Source of the DNA: Gammaproteobacteria bacterium
Lineage (GTDB): Bacteria > Pseudomonadota > Gammaproteobacteria > GCA-001735895
Assembly (NCBI GenBank): GCA_003645435.1
Contig: QNFD01000007.1
Location: forward strand, 1-21,410
Direction of reading: 5' to 3'
DNA length: 21,410 bases
Position numbers and translations under genes: made by a program. This document shows positions 1 to 8,148 of the stretch, piece by piece; positions within the stretch are counted from its first letter, which is position 1, and every line of letters starts with the position of its first letter. The notes beneath the pieces were generated by a model. It saw nothing but the letters and a program-made list of their open reading frames with translations. It was not told the origin of the DNA and did no database searches.

Positions 1-672
1 CCTCTGGTTGGCAAGGTAGCCAGCACCCAGTCCAAACACGAAGTCAGACAACACCTGGGGCTTGAACGTGATATTCCGGTGATAGGTTTATTCCCTGGCA
101 GCCGCAATAGCGAAATTGATCGATTGCTACCACTGATGCTGGAAACAGCGCGCCAGATGTCCAGGACCAATCCACGGCTGGCATTTGTACTGCCGGTCGC
201 AGCGGCACTGGACTTCGAGGCGATAAAGCGGCAATGTGCACAGTCAAACACAAATATCCTGGTAACACAGGACGATATCTATAACGTAATTACCTGTTGC
301 GATAGCATCGTATCCTGTTCGGGAACCGTCACTCTCGAAATAGCACTGCTGGGCGTACCCATGTGTATCGTCTACAAAATGTCACCTTTGTCCTACCATA
401 TTCTGCGCCATTTAATCAAGATCCCGCATGTAGGTCTGGTCAATATCGTCGCCGGGAAATCCGTCGTACGCGAGTTTTTACAGAGCGAGGCTAGCGCAGA
501 AAACCTGAGCGCGGAAATGTTCAGAATCATCAATGACCAGACCTACCGAGAGGGAATCAAGAATGACCTGTTAATCATTCGCGAGAGTCTCGGGGAAGGT
601 GATGGTTCGGGCAAAATGGCGCGGCTTGTATTATCGATGTTAGCATCGGCAAGATCGGTATCGCAGCAGTAA
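1..672 (+). CDS. lpxB: Lipid-A-disaccharide synthase, C-terminal part (5' end outside window)
   Basis: LpxB is the peripheral inner-membrane glycosyltransferase (GT19) that joins UDP-2,3-diacylglucosamine and lipid X to form the lipid A disaccharide. The frame is open from base 1, so the gene begins upstream. About 223 residues are visible, compared with roughly 380 in the whole enzyme. Family signatures seen are the nucleotide-sugar-binding stretch VIGLFPGSRNSEI at about residues 27-39 of the visible part, the CSGTVTLEIALLG block, and the terminal region containing IPHVGLVNIVAGK. The gene ends with TAA. rnhB often follows lpxB in enterics but does not here: the next 378 bases are non-coding, followed by a gene on the other strand. 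The family call is firm; only the upstream extent is unknown. Confidence 0.95.
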   Translation, partial: PLVGKVASTQSKHEVRQHLGLERDIPVIGLFPGSRNSEIDRLLPLMLETARQMSRTNPRLAFVLPVAAALDFEAIKRQCAQSNTNILVTQDDIYNVITCCDSIVSCSGTVTLEIALLGVPMCIVYKMSPLSYHILRHLIKIPHVGLVNIVAGKSVVREFLQSEASAENLSAEMFRIINDQTYREGIKNDLLIIRESLGEGDGSGKMARLVLSMLASARSVSQQ

Positions 673-816
673 TTATAGGATTTCACACCTGAATCCAATA
701 CATTAACGACTACACTGATGCCCCGTTAACATAGATTTATTTTGGTGTAGCTGGCGAAATACCTGGGAAATAGTGTGATTGGTGTATTGGGGACATGAAT
801 ATCGATAACATTCCCT

Positions 817-919
817 CGTCATTCCGGCGAAGGCCGGAATCCAGTGGTTTCAACGACTACTGGATACCGGCGGTCCGACGCTCCGGTGCCGAGCCCCCAT
901 GGATGGGTCGGTCCGACGC
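817..919. repeat. REP-like palindromic intergenic repeat
   Basis: There is a perfect 8-bp inverted repeat, attccggc (821-828) and gccggaat (833-840), with a 4-base loop. A second, overlapping 12-bp inverted repeat, ccggaatccagt (834-845) against actggataccgg (859-870), has one mismatch. The motif cgtcattccggcgaaggccg belongs to a style of extragenic palindrome that is abundant in proteobacterial genomes. An 11-bp direct repeat, cggtccgacgc, follows at 871-881 and 909-919 and flanks a small palindrome, cccat/atggg (896-907). Short open frames across this stretch are by-products of the repeat. In the rest of 673-1050 I see no gene, RNA or convincing terminator. Confidence 0.7.
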
Positions 920-1050
920 ATCGGTACGGCGTGTCTCAGTCGGGTATTTCCGATTCGTGTCTCGGGCGTATCGTAGCGCGCCAAATCTCGCAGCATCACC
1001 GCTTGTTTGCAATATTTCATTTTGTTAACGAGACAGCAGTGATATAAATT

Positions 1051-2100
1051 CTAATGTTCAACCGGATAGCCGGCCGCTATCCAGTCCGGCATGCCGCTGT
1101 GACTGACACAAACCAGATGGTCCAGGCCCTGCATGCTGAGATTGGTAAATGCTGTTTGCGCTCGACGTCCGGAGCGACAGTAAATATATACCTGACGATA
1201 CTGGTTTAGCATTTCAAGATTTTCATTTTCGCTGCCGAGGGGAATATTTCGGCTACCGGGGACATGACCTTTGGCAAATTCTTTAGGCGTACGGTTATCC
1301 ATGATTAAGACATCGTCTTCAAGACCCTGCCAATCATCGTGTAAATCATTCATGGAGAAATCTTCAAGCAGGTAACGCCGGGGATCAAAGTTAACCCCAA
1401 CGCTCATATTCGCCGGCACCGCTTCATTTATTTTTTTCGGTAAATCCAGGTTCAGGTTATTCATCAATTCGACAAAATCAGCCTTCGAGCGATTACCCCC
1501 GAGACGCGAATTCCAGCGCTTTTCTTCGCCGATGGTAGATGATATGCGTCCACTATAATCATGCCCGGGGTAGACCCGGACATCGTCACCAAGCGTGAAC
1601 AGCTTTTTGGTTATACTATCGTACAAGACCGCCGGATCACCTCCCTGGAAGTCTGTTCGCCCGCAACCGCGTATCAACAGGGTATCGCCGCTAAACACCA
1701 TGCCGTCGACGAAGTAGCTGGTACAGGCAGCGGTATGCCCGGGTGTCGCGATAGCCCTCAGCCTGTAATTTCCGAGAGGCAGTTCTTCGCCGTCCTTGAT
1801 TGATATATCAATTGCCTGAATACCCGAGCTCTCACCAAAAACAATTCGGGCGCCGGTTGTCTGGCGAATCTTGCCTGCCGAGGTGACGTGATCGGCATGA
1901 GGATGGGTTTCGATCGTATAAAGCAATTCGATACCCAATTCCTCGATGATTTGCATATCCCTCTCAAACTGTTCCCGTACCGGATCGATAATAGCGCCTT
2001 CCTGGGTTTCGGCATCGACCAGTAAATAACTATAGGTGCAGCTCTCGCGATCAAATAGTTGCTCCACCATTAATGTTGGCCTGGTAATGAGTATCGTCAT
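1051..2100 (-). CDS. Persulfide dioxygenase-rhodanese fusion (ETHE1-like)
   Basis: Predicted cytoplasmic sulfide-detoxification enzyme of 349 residues. The N-terminal metallo-beta-lactamase-fold dioxygenase would oxidise glutathione persulfide to sulfite. The C-terminal rhodanese would move sulfane sulfur between thiols. Visible motifs are THPHADH at residues 65-71, PGH at 120-122 and SGDT at 137-140; H66, H122 and D139 correspond to the mononuclear iron triad of ETHE1 proteins. Also seen are RGCGRTDFQGG at 144-154 and the rhodanese loop YCRSGRRA with catalytic C308. The frame runs upstream to an ATG at 2196, but I chose the ATG at 2100: it has a GAGGT ribosome-binding site 7-8 bases upstream and starts where homologues start. 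An inverted repeat overlaps that site. It is divergent from the NERD gene. Hydroxyacylglutathione hydrolase is the main alternative; the ETHE1 motifs and rhodanese fusion argue against it. Confidence 0.9.
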   Translation of the reverse strand: MTILITRPTLMVEQLFDRESCTYSYLLVDAETQEGAIIDPVREQFERDMQIIEELGIELLYTIETHPHADHVTSAGKIRQTTGARIVFGESSGIQAIDISIKDGEELPLGNYRLRAIATPGHTAACTSYFVDGMVFSGDTLLIRGCGRTDFQGGDPAVLYDSITKKLFTLGDDVRVYPGHDYSGRISSTIGEEKRWNSRLGGNRSKADFVELMNNLNLDLPKKINEAVPANMSVGVNFDPRRYLLEDFSMNDLHDDWQGLEDDVLIMDNRTPKEFAKGHVPGSRNIPLGSENENLEMLNQYRQVYIYCRSGRRAQTAFTNLSMQGLDHLVCVSHSGMPDWIAAGYPVEH

Positions 2101-2103
2101 AAC

Positions 2104-2170
2104 TACCTCGAATATTTTCGGTGCTGAAATTGCATCCAGAATTTTCAAATCGATTAGTATATTCGAGGTA
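2104..2170 (-). promoter_or_regulatory. 12-bp inverted repeat overlapping the ribosome-binding site of the persulfide dioxygenase gene
   Basis: The arms tacctcgaatat (2104-2115) and atattcgaggta (2159-2170) are perfect reverse complements separated by 43 bases. On the minus strand the arm nearest the gene contains GAGGT, the ribosome-binding site for the start at 2100. In the mRNA the two arms could pair and hide that site. Alternatively the two arms are half-sites for a DNA-binding regulator. The repeat is seen directly; the function is inferred. Confidence 0.5.
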
Positions 2171-2372
2171 CGGAATGTCATCCATGTGTTCCTCAAAATA
2201 TAAAAAGACGCCGAAAGGGCTTTAATTACCGTAAATCAGCAGAACTAAATTAAATTATCTCTCCGATCACCTGCATGTTTAATAAAGCAGGCCTCACTAC
2301 ATTACCTATACTCCTTCAAAATAAGGCATTGAGATCTGGAATTTTGAGAACAAATCTATATTATTCCGCCGC

Positions 2373-2978
2373 ATGAATATTGAATCCTATTTAAGCCAGG
2401 ACTGGGCGAACAATGTGACCGTACCTGTCGCCTTAACCCTATTAGCCATAGCTACTATCCTGGCTATCAACTGGCGTAAGATACGCGCACGCTGGCTAGA
2501 GTGGCACACCAATCGCGGCCTGGATAAAATTGGCATAAAACAAATCAAAAACGCGATTTGTGCGGATGGTCTCGACGGCGAATTTGAAATTGATCGACTG
2601 GTCATGCTGCACGAATCAATTTTGGTAATCGCGTTCAAACCTTACTCAGGCAACATATACTGTGGTGAAAGTATACCGGAATGGAGCCAGTTGCTGGATC
2701 AGAAAAGTTACAAATTCAAAAACCCCCTGTTCGAACTGGGATACCAGGTTACCGCAATTCAAAACTACCTTCCAGGGGTATCCATTCGGGGTGCGCTAAT
2801 TTTTGATTACAGCACGAGCTTCCCAAAGGGACACCCTGAACGGGTAATGCGCCTCGACAATATCCCGGATTCTTTGCTACATGCCAATTGTCCAGAACCC
2901 AGACCCGAGGTATTGAAGGGCTGGGAAGCGCTGCTAAAATTACCGCAGCGTCGTGAGCAGTTACCGCTGTACCAATAG
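2373..2978 (+). CDS. Membrane-anchored NERD (nuclease-related) domain protein with degenerate active site
   Basis: 201 residues. A short N-terminus is followed by one hydrophobic helix at about 17-34 and a basic juxtamembrane stretch (RKIRARWLEW), suggesting a membrane-anchored protein with its bulk in the cytoplasm. Residues about 65-135 resemble the NERD domain, a PD-(D/E)XK-type nuclease-like fold: EIDRLVML (D74), then LVIAFKPYSG, then KFKNPL and a following Gln-containing helix. In typical NERD domains the second motif reads I-E-x-K. Here Glu is replaced by A87 while K89 is kept, so cleavage activity is doubtful. The rest of the protein has no recognised domain. It is divergent from the persulfide dioxygenase gene and precedes the TRAP operon by 213 bases, so it is probably monocistronic. 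The ribosome-binding site is weak. The biological role is unknown. Confidence 0.7.
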   Translation: MNIESYLSQDWANNVTVPVALTLLAIATILAINWRKIRARWLEWHTNRGLDKIGIKQIKNAICADGLDGEFEIDRLVMLHESILVIAFKPYSGNIYCGESIPEWSQLLDQKSYKFKNPLFELGYQVTAIQNYLPGVSIRGALIFDYSTSFPKGHPERVMRLDNIPDSLLHANCPEPRPEVLKGWEALLKLPQRREQLPLYQ

Positions 2979-3083
2979 ACAAACTCTCCTCTCCTTACGA
3001 GGCTATTCGAGCACCGTCGGAATCCGATGCCTGCTTACCCACTTTTTAAAAACTTGAAAATTCGAGGCAGAAGCCCCAGAATG

Positions 3084-3114
3084 TTGACGTCCCACTGGAA
3101 AGCAAAGGTAAATA
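3084..3114 (+). promoter_or_regulatory. Possible sigma-70 promoter of the TRAP operon
   Basis: TTGACG at 3084-3089 and TAAATA at 3109-3114 lie 19 bases apart, slightly longer than the ideal spacer, in the 213-base gap upstream of the binding-protein gene. No operator was recognised nearby. The call rests only on hexamer resemblance. Confidence 0.3.
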
Positions 3115-3191
3115 ATTAATCTCGAAAACATGCCTTGCTTTCTTCTACATCTAACATAATCAAAAAAACATAAAACCGGAGATAAACAATA

Positions 3192-4280
3192 ATGAAACGT
3201 CGTGATCTACTCAAAGGTGGCGTAGCCGCGCTCGCAGGTAGTGCTGCAGTCGTATCCGCACCGGCAATCGCACAGAATAAAATAGAAATCACCATGGTAT
3301 CGACCTGGCCCAGGGACTTTCCCGGACTCGGAACAGGCGCGCAACGATTTGCCGAGCGTCTTACCGCAATGACCGATGGCCGCATCAAGGTTAATTATTT
3401 TGCCGCTAACGAACGCGTTAAAGCATTCGATTCATTCGACGAAGTCGCTTCCGGCAACGCGCAGATGTACCATGCTGCCGACTACTACTGGAAAGGCAAG
3501 CACCCGGGCTGGGCTTATTTTACCGCCGTACCTTTTGGCATGACCTTCACCGAAATCGGCGCCTGGATGCGATTTGGCGGTGGCCAGGAATTATGGGACG
3601 AACTCGCAGCTGATTTTGGTTTGAAATGCCTGCCCTGCGGTAATACCGGCGTGCAAATGGGTGGCTGGTTCCGCAAGGAAATGAATTCAGCATCCGATTT
3701 CAAGGGTTTAAAAATGCGTATGCCTGGTCTCGGTGGAGACGTTATCGCCAAGCTGGGAGCCTCTCCGGTTTCACTGCCCGGCGGCCAAATCTACGAGAAC
3801 CTGGTATCCGGTGCGATAGATGCAACCGAATGGGTAGGCCCCTGGAATGACAGCTTCATGAAGTTCTACGAAGCAGCCAAGTATTACTATTACCCGGGTA
3901 TGCACGAGCCAGCTGCACAGTTGTCTCTGGGCATAAATAAAAAATTCTGGGATGGACTAAGCAAATCAGATCAAATCATTATCATGGCAGCGGCTGAAAC
4001 CGAGAACTCGATTATGATGTCCGAGTACAATGCTAAAAACGGCGCTTCGCTGGCAAGCCTGATATCCGATCAGGGCGTTAAGCTGAAAAGTTTCAGTGAT
4101 GACATCTATGACAGCTTCGGTGAAGCCGCCGAAGAAGTGTTTGAAGAAGTACAACAACACAGTGCCTTAGCCAAGAAAATTCACGCGAGCTTCCTGAGTT
4201 CACGTGATGAAGTCGGTGCCTGGGCGAAGATATCCGATCAGGCCTACGTGCAACAACGTAACCGCGTATTGGGCCTTTAA
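3192..4280 (+). CDS. TRAP transporter periplasmic substrate-binding protein, TakP-like (DctP family)
   Basis: 362 residues; the periplasmic binding component of a sodium-driven TRAP transporter. The N-terminus MKRRDLLKGG has a twin-arginine pattern followed by a hydrophobic stretch and a likely cleavage after AIA (residues 25-27), pointing to Tat export. The mature part resembles the TakP subgroup (annotated as mannitol/chloroaromatic, but TakP binds 2-oxo acids). It has GNTGVQMGGWFRKE with Q155, GLKMRMPG with R176 (the conserved carboxylate-pairing Arg), and DATEWVGPWND with E213 and W214; in TakP the equivalent Gln, Glu and Trp help hold sodium and the substrate. A GGAG ribosome-binding site lies 10 bases before the ATG. 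It is first in the operon with the DctQ and DctM genes, separated from them by a hairpin. A 2-oxo or hydroxy-carboxylate is the likely ligand; exact specificity is inference. Confidence 0.9.
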   Translation: MKRRDLLKGGVAALAGSAAVVSAPAIAQNKIEITMVSTWPRDFPGLGTGAQRFAERLTAMTDGRIKVNYFAANERVKAFDSFDEVASGNAQMYHAADYYWKGKHPGWAYFTAVPFGMTFTEIGAWMRFGGGQELWDELAADFGLKCLPCGNTGVQMGGWFRKEMNSASDFKGLKMRMPGLGGDVIAKLGASPVSLPGGQIYENLVSGAIDATEWVGPWNDSFMKFYEAAKYYYYPGMHEPAAQLSLGINKKFWDGLSKSDQIIIMAAAETENSIMMSEYNAKNGASLASLISDQGVKLKSFSDDIYDSFGEAAEEVFEEVQQHSALAKKIHASFLSSRDEVGAWAKISDQAYVQQRNRVLGL

Positions 4281-4302
4281 TTCCACCAGGGGTTACAAAA
4301 TT

Positions 4303-4330
4303 AAAACGGGGTCTTCGGACTCCGTTTTCT
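4303..4330 (+). terminator. Intrinsic terminator or attenuator between binding-protein and permease genes
   Basis: aaaacggggtc (4303-4313), loop TTCG (4314-4317), gactccgtttt (4318-4328). This is an 11-bp stem with one G-U wobble capped by the very stable UUCG tetraloop, and the T-rich 3' arm runs on into ctttg. It sits 22 bases after the binding-protein stop. Partial termination here would give more binding protein than membrane subunits, and the hairpin may also protect the 3' end of the upstream message. Confidence 0.8.
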
Positions 4331-4357
4331 TTGATTGAGCCGAATAAATAAGCACGA

Positions 4358-5395
4358 ATGCTTGCAAGTCATCAAATCGCAATAATCAGCCGCGGTTTGG
4401 CCTATACAATGGTCAGTGCCGTATTTCTGTACCTGATTAATAATTACCTGGTCTACTGGCAAAACTGGCCTGGAACCTGGAACCTGATGTCGCATTACGG
4501 GTTTCTCGGCCTGGAAAAACTTAACCCCGCACTATCCGATGAACAGATTACCCAGGGATGGTTTCAGTTCACAATTTACCTGGGTATCTTGATCCTCAGT
4601 TTATTATACGCGCTTAAAACCAGTAGCCGTACGCTTTTGCAGGATTCAACCCGATTCGCAGCATTGTCCGCCTATATCATCAGGATTTCTTTCTGGTCGG
4701 TATTGCTGGTTGGTTTTGCCGATATGATAATTTCACTGCTACGCATCGAGGACTTTCTCGAGTTCTTTGTTGGCGAAGATCTCAAGAATCAATTGGGACG
4801 CCCGATTTTCAGGGGTACCTGGGTACACTACCCACTGATTATCCTGTCTTGCTTTCTAGCCGCCCGCTTTCGCACGATCAGTTTTTCCTGGTTAGCGATC
4901 ATGGTCGTACTGGCTGAATTTTCAATTGTCATCACCCGTTTCGTATTTTCTTACGAACAGGCCTATATGGGCGACATCGTTCGTTTCTGGTATGCGGGGC
5001 TATTTCTATTTGCCAGCGCCTATACCCTGGTAGAAGAAGGTCATGTTCGCGTCGACGTGCTCTACGCCGGATTTAGCCGCAGAAAGAAGGCATGGATCGA
5101 TACTCTGGGTTGCATGCTGCTTGGGCTGCCGATTTGCTGGGTCATCCTGATGCATGGCATGGGCGGCAAGGGCAATAGCATCAATAGTCCGTTGCTGAGC
5201 TTCGAGGTGACGCAAAGTGGTTATGGTATGTACGTGAAGTACCTGATGGCTGGATTTCTGGTGGTTTTTGCGGTTTCGATGCTAATCCAGTTTGTCAGCT
5301 ACCTACTGTTCAACATTTCTGAATTAGTCCGGGTGTCGGATGATCCGGAGAGACCGAGTTATCGACAATTGATTACGGCTGGGAAGGCCAGCTAA
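4358..5395 (+). CDS. TRAP transporter small permease (DctQ family), enlarged
   Basis: 345 residues, about twice the usual small-subunit length. The C-terminal half (about 174-320) has the DctQ layout: a helix at 174-197 and another at 208-225, then the hallmark EEGHVRVDVLYAGFSRRKKAWID, a helix at 247-268 and a final helix at 290-317. The N-terminal half adds about four more hydrophobic segments (9-32, 68-86, 104-128, 157-169) with no recognised motif. The small subunit partners the large permease and positions the binding protein. The hairpin before it separates it from the binding-protein gene; the DctM gene begins 4 bases after its stop, indicating translational coupling. The start at 4358 has only a weak ribosome-binding site, but no later Met would preserve the first helix. 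Confidence 0.85.
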   Translation: MLASHQIAIISRGLAYTMVSAVFLYLINNYLVYWQNWPGTWNLMSHYGFLGLEKLNPALSDEQITQGWFQFTIYLGILILSLLYALKTSSRTLLQDSTRFAALSAYIIRISFWSVLLVGFADMIISLLRIEDFLEFFVGEDLKNQLGRPIFRGTWVHYPLIILSCFLAARFRTISFSWLAIMVVLAEFSIVITRFVFSYEQAYMGDIVRFWYAGLFLFASAYTLVEEGHVRVDVLYAGFSRRKKAWIDTLGCMLLGLPICWVILMHGMGGKGNSINSPLLSFEVTQSGYGMYVKYLMAGFLVVFAVSMLIQFVSYLLFNISELVRVSDDPERPSYRQLITAGKAS

Positions 5396-5399
5396 AGCC

Positions 5400-8063
5400 A
5401 TGGAAATCTATTTCCTGATTCTACTGGTTTTGATCATGGTGACTGCCCTGATCTCCGGGTTCCCGGTGGCATTTTCCTTACCTGGGTCTGCAATCATTAC
5501 TATCAGCCTGGCAGCCCTGTGTGGATATATATTTGAGGGCAACACCGACGCCTACTTTGTACTCGGCGGTCCGAATCAGTGGCTGAGTGCCGGCGTTACC
5601 AATTTCCGCAGTCTGTACTGGAATGTCGAGCGCGATACGCTAATCGCCATCCCGTTGTTTGTTTTTATGGGAATCATGCTGCAGCGCTCGAAGATCGCCG
5701 AGGATCTGCTGGTGGCAATGGCGCAGTTGTTTGGACCGATCCCGGGTGGTCTCGGCATATCAGTCGTTTTTGTCGGTGCCCTGCTCGCGGCAACCACCGG
5801 CATTGTCGGCGCCACCGTGATAGCCATGGGCCTGATCTCCCTGCCGGCGATGCTGCGTAACAATTACTCGAAATCACTGGCCTGCGGCACCATTTGCGCA
5901 TCGGGAACCCTGGGGCAAATTATCCCGCCCTCGATCGTGTTGATTATTCTCGCTGACCAGCTTTCTAACGCCTCTGATCAGGCCGCTACTGCCCGCAAGG
6001 CCCAGTACAAGGAGTTAACCGGCAATTTTTCGATGCCTGGAGATTTTGACGTAATCACCGCCAGTGCCGGCGATATGTTTATGGGGGCGTTTATTCCGGG
6101 TTTGATCCTGGTTGGCCTTTACATGGCGTATATATTAATTTCGGCCATGATCAAGCCTGAAATTGCACCACCCGTGCCATTTGAGGGTAGTTACGATCGA
6201 AAATTTATGTTCCGCGTTTTACTCGCATTAATTCCCCCGCTGACGCTGATTTTTATCGTCCTCGGTTCGATTATCCTGGGCGTGGCGACAGTTAACCAGG
6301 CGGGTGCGATCGGTGCCATCGGCGCCATGATCATGGGCAGTTATCGGCTTATGGAAGGCAAGCCGCGCGCTTATTATCCAGCCTTTATGGCTATATCTTC
6401 TATATTGGCCATCGTCATATTAGTGAACAGCTTTGATCTCAACATCAAAAATATTCAATCTGGTTATGATGCGTTTGGCATATTGCTCGCCTGTATCGCG
6501 GTATCAATCCTGTTAGCGGCGATTGGCTGGAGCATCTTGCGAGCCTACACCATAGAGGACACCCTGCGTGGCGTGATGATGGAAACCGCCAAGACCACAT
6601 CGATGGTGTTCATTATTTTGATCGGTGCGGCAATGTTGACTTCTGCTTTTCGGGGTTTCGGCGGTGAGGTGCTGGTCAAGGATTACCTGACCAGCCTGCC
6701 AGGCGGATTCTGGACCCAGTTTGTGGTCGTCATGGCGGTCATCTTTTTCCTTGGCTTCTTCCTCGACTTCATCGAAATTGCGGTGGTCGTGGTTCCCATT
6801 GTTGCGCCCATTTTACTCGCCGACCCGGGTGCGAACATCACCGCGGTATGGCTGGGCGTGATGATCGGCCTCAACATTCAGACCTCATTTTTAACCCCGC
6901 CATTTGGATTTGCATTGTTTTATTTGCGCGGCGTCGCGCCCGCCATTGTCAAGACGCTACAAATTTACAAGGGCGCGGTCGCATTTATCGTCTTGCAATT
7001 ATTCGGCCTCGCCATCGCCGGGGCATTTCCCAGCCTGGTCAATTATCTACCGAACAAAACTCACCTGACCTCTGAGACAGCACCACCGCCAAGCAATCCG
7101 AAATTACAGGAATGCCTCGAATTAAACCTGTTTACAGATTATGACAATAACCGGGATTCAATTCTTAGCGGCATCGAGCGCATAAAAACTGCCGATATTT
7201 CCTATTTGCCCGAAGACTACCAGTCCAAACTCAGCGAGAGTTATGCCAATGCGGGCAAATCTTTTGTCCTCGTCGAGCAGGTACGGGAAAGCAGTCAGAA
7301 TCTTCAATCATATATCCCGCAATATCGCCCGCTTCATATTCAGGTGCGAACACTACAAAGAGAAATGAAACGCCTGGCCCGGGAAATAAGCGAACTGGAC
7401 GAGGTGCAAAAGAGTAATGAGTTTGAAGGCGACATTACCGAATTCAGGATTAACAGCATTCGCGAGAAAATGAATTCGATAGAAGAGCAAAGGGCCGCAC
7501 TCGAACAACAAATTCCCGACAATTGGCAATCGGCTCGTAGCCAGTTCAATGAACTGGCATCTGCAGAGAAAAAAGCCCGCCTAAATTATCGCCGTAATGC
7601 TGATGAGAGTTACGAATCGATAAAAACCGTACTGAAGATGCTAAGCGAGCACAATGCGCTCAGGGAGTTACAGCCGAAACTAGCACCATTGAGGGCTGTT
7701 ATTCAAAACGATACGCCTGATGATGCAATGGCGACGATTAAGGCGCTGGCGGCAGAGTTCGATCAACTCACCAATGTCAGCCCGATTAAATCCAAACTTT
7801 CGAAGGCCAGGAGAGCACTCCGTGGTAACAATCCAGACCGGGAAAAAGCCCTTGGCCAACTGGAGATAGCCATGCAGAAGCTGGATTCTGAAATCGACTG
7901 GCGTAGCCGGGCCGCGAATGAACTCTTGCCGGAACTGGAAGCTTACGATTCTGCAATCCGGCATACGATTGGTATGCGCTTACAGGAGCGGCTCACAGGT
8001 GATCAGGCGGAAAACATCGCCAGTTGCCTGGCGGTACACAAAGACCTTTCACTTTATTTTTAA
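5400..8063 (+). CDS. TRAP transporter large permease (DctM family) with long C-terminal coiled-coil extension
   Basis: 887 residues. Residues 1 to about 550 form the transport domain: multiple membrane helices, the SGFPVAFSLPG start, the FVFMGIMLQRS segment, GPIPGGLGISVVFVGALLAATTG at the first re-entrant region, SGTLGQIIPPSIV, and NIQTSFLTPPFGFALFYLRG near the end. A polar insert at about 186-222 resembles the COG4664-type large subunits that pair with TakP-like proteins. Residues 551-887 (bases 7050-8060) are hydrophilic, begin with a Pro-rich linker (APPPSNPK) and contain long heptad-like, charged helices, strongest at about 640-730. Standard DctM proteins end near the last membrane helix, so this extension is unusual. 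Its function and cellular side are unknown. No stop or frameshift separates the two parts. Confidence 0.88.
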   Translation: MEIYFLILLVLIMVTALISGFPVAFSLPGSAIITISLAALCGYIFEGNTDAYFVLGGPNQWLSAGVTNFRSLYWNVERDTLIAIPLFVFMGIMLQRSKIAEDLLVAMAQLFGPIPGGLGISVVFVGALLAATTGIVGATVIAMGLISLPAMLRNNYSKSLACGTICASGTLGQIIPPSIVLIILADQLSNASDQAATARKAQYKELTGNFSMPGDFDVITASAGDMFMGAFIPGLILVGLYMAYILISAMIKPEIAPPVPFEGSYDRKFMFRVLLALIPPLTLIFIVLGSIILGVATVNQAGAIGAIGAMIMGSYRLMEGKPRAYYPAFMAISSILAIVILVNSFDLNIKNIQSGYDAFGILLACIAVSILLAAIGWSILRAYTIEDTLRGVMMETAKTTSMVFIILIGAAMLTSAFRGFGGEVLVKDYLTSLPGGFWTQFVVVMAVIFFLGFFLDFIEIAVVVVPIVAPILLADPGANITAVWLGVMIGLNIQTSFLTPPFGFALFYLRGVAPAIVKTLQIYKGAVAFIVLQLFGLAIAGAFPSLVNYLPNKTHLTSETAPPPSNPKLQECLELNLFTDYDNNRDSILSGIERIKTADISYLPEDYQSKLSESYANAGKSFVLVEQVRESSQNLQSYIPQYRPLHIQVRTLQREMKRLAREISELDEVQKSNEFEGDITEFRINSIREKMNSIEEQRAALEQQIPDNWQSARSQFNELASAEKKARLNYRRNADESYESIKTVLKMLSEHNALRELQPKLAPLRAVIQNDTPDDAMATIKALAAEFDQLTNVSPIKSKLSKARRALRGNNPDREKALGQLEIAMQKLDSEIDWRSRAANELLPELEAYDSAIRHTIGMRLQERLTGDQAENIASCLAVHKDLSLYF

Positions 8064-8070
8064 CCGCTGT

Positions 8071-8086
8071 AAGCCAGGGGCTTTTT
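8071..8086 (+). terminator. Possible weak terminator after the TRAP operon
   Basis: aagcc (8071-8075), loop agg, ggctt (8079-8083), continuing as a run of T to 8086. The stem is only 5 bp, so it may allow read-through into the AEC carrier gene 63 bases further on. Confidence 0.3.
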
Positions 8087-8148
8087 ACATGGCTCACATC
8101 CCTGTTAAAACAAATCCACCAAAATTTTCTTTACCATAGCCACATCCG

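Noticed and set aside
795..1047. Two overlapping short open frames on the + strand between lpxB and the persulfide dioxygenase gene
   Set aside because: They run through the palindromic repeat block, have no recognisable protein features or convincing ribosome-binding site, and are best explained as by-products of the GC-rich repeat.
2101..2196. N-terminal extension of the persulfide dioxygenase to an ATG at 2196
   Set aside because: The extra 32 residues do not resemble the family, and the ATG at 2100 has a good ribosome-binding site. The region also carries the inverted repeat.
5579..5901. Overlapping open frames inside the large permease gene on both strands
   Set aside because: They are shadow frames of a well-supported membrane protein, with low-complexity Arg/Cys-rich composition typical of out-of-frame reading.
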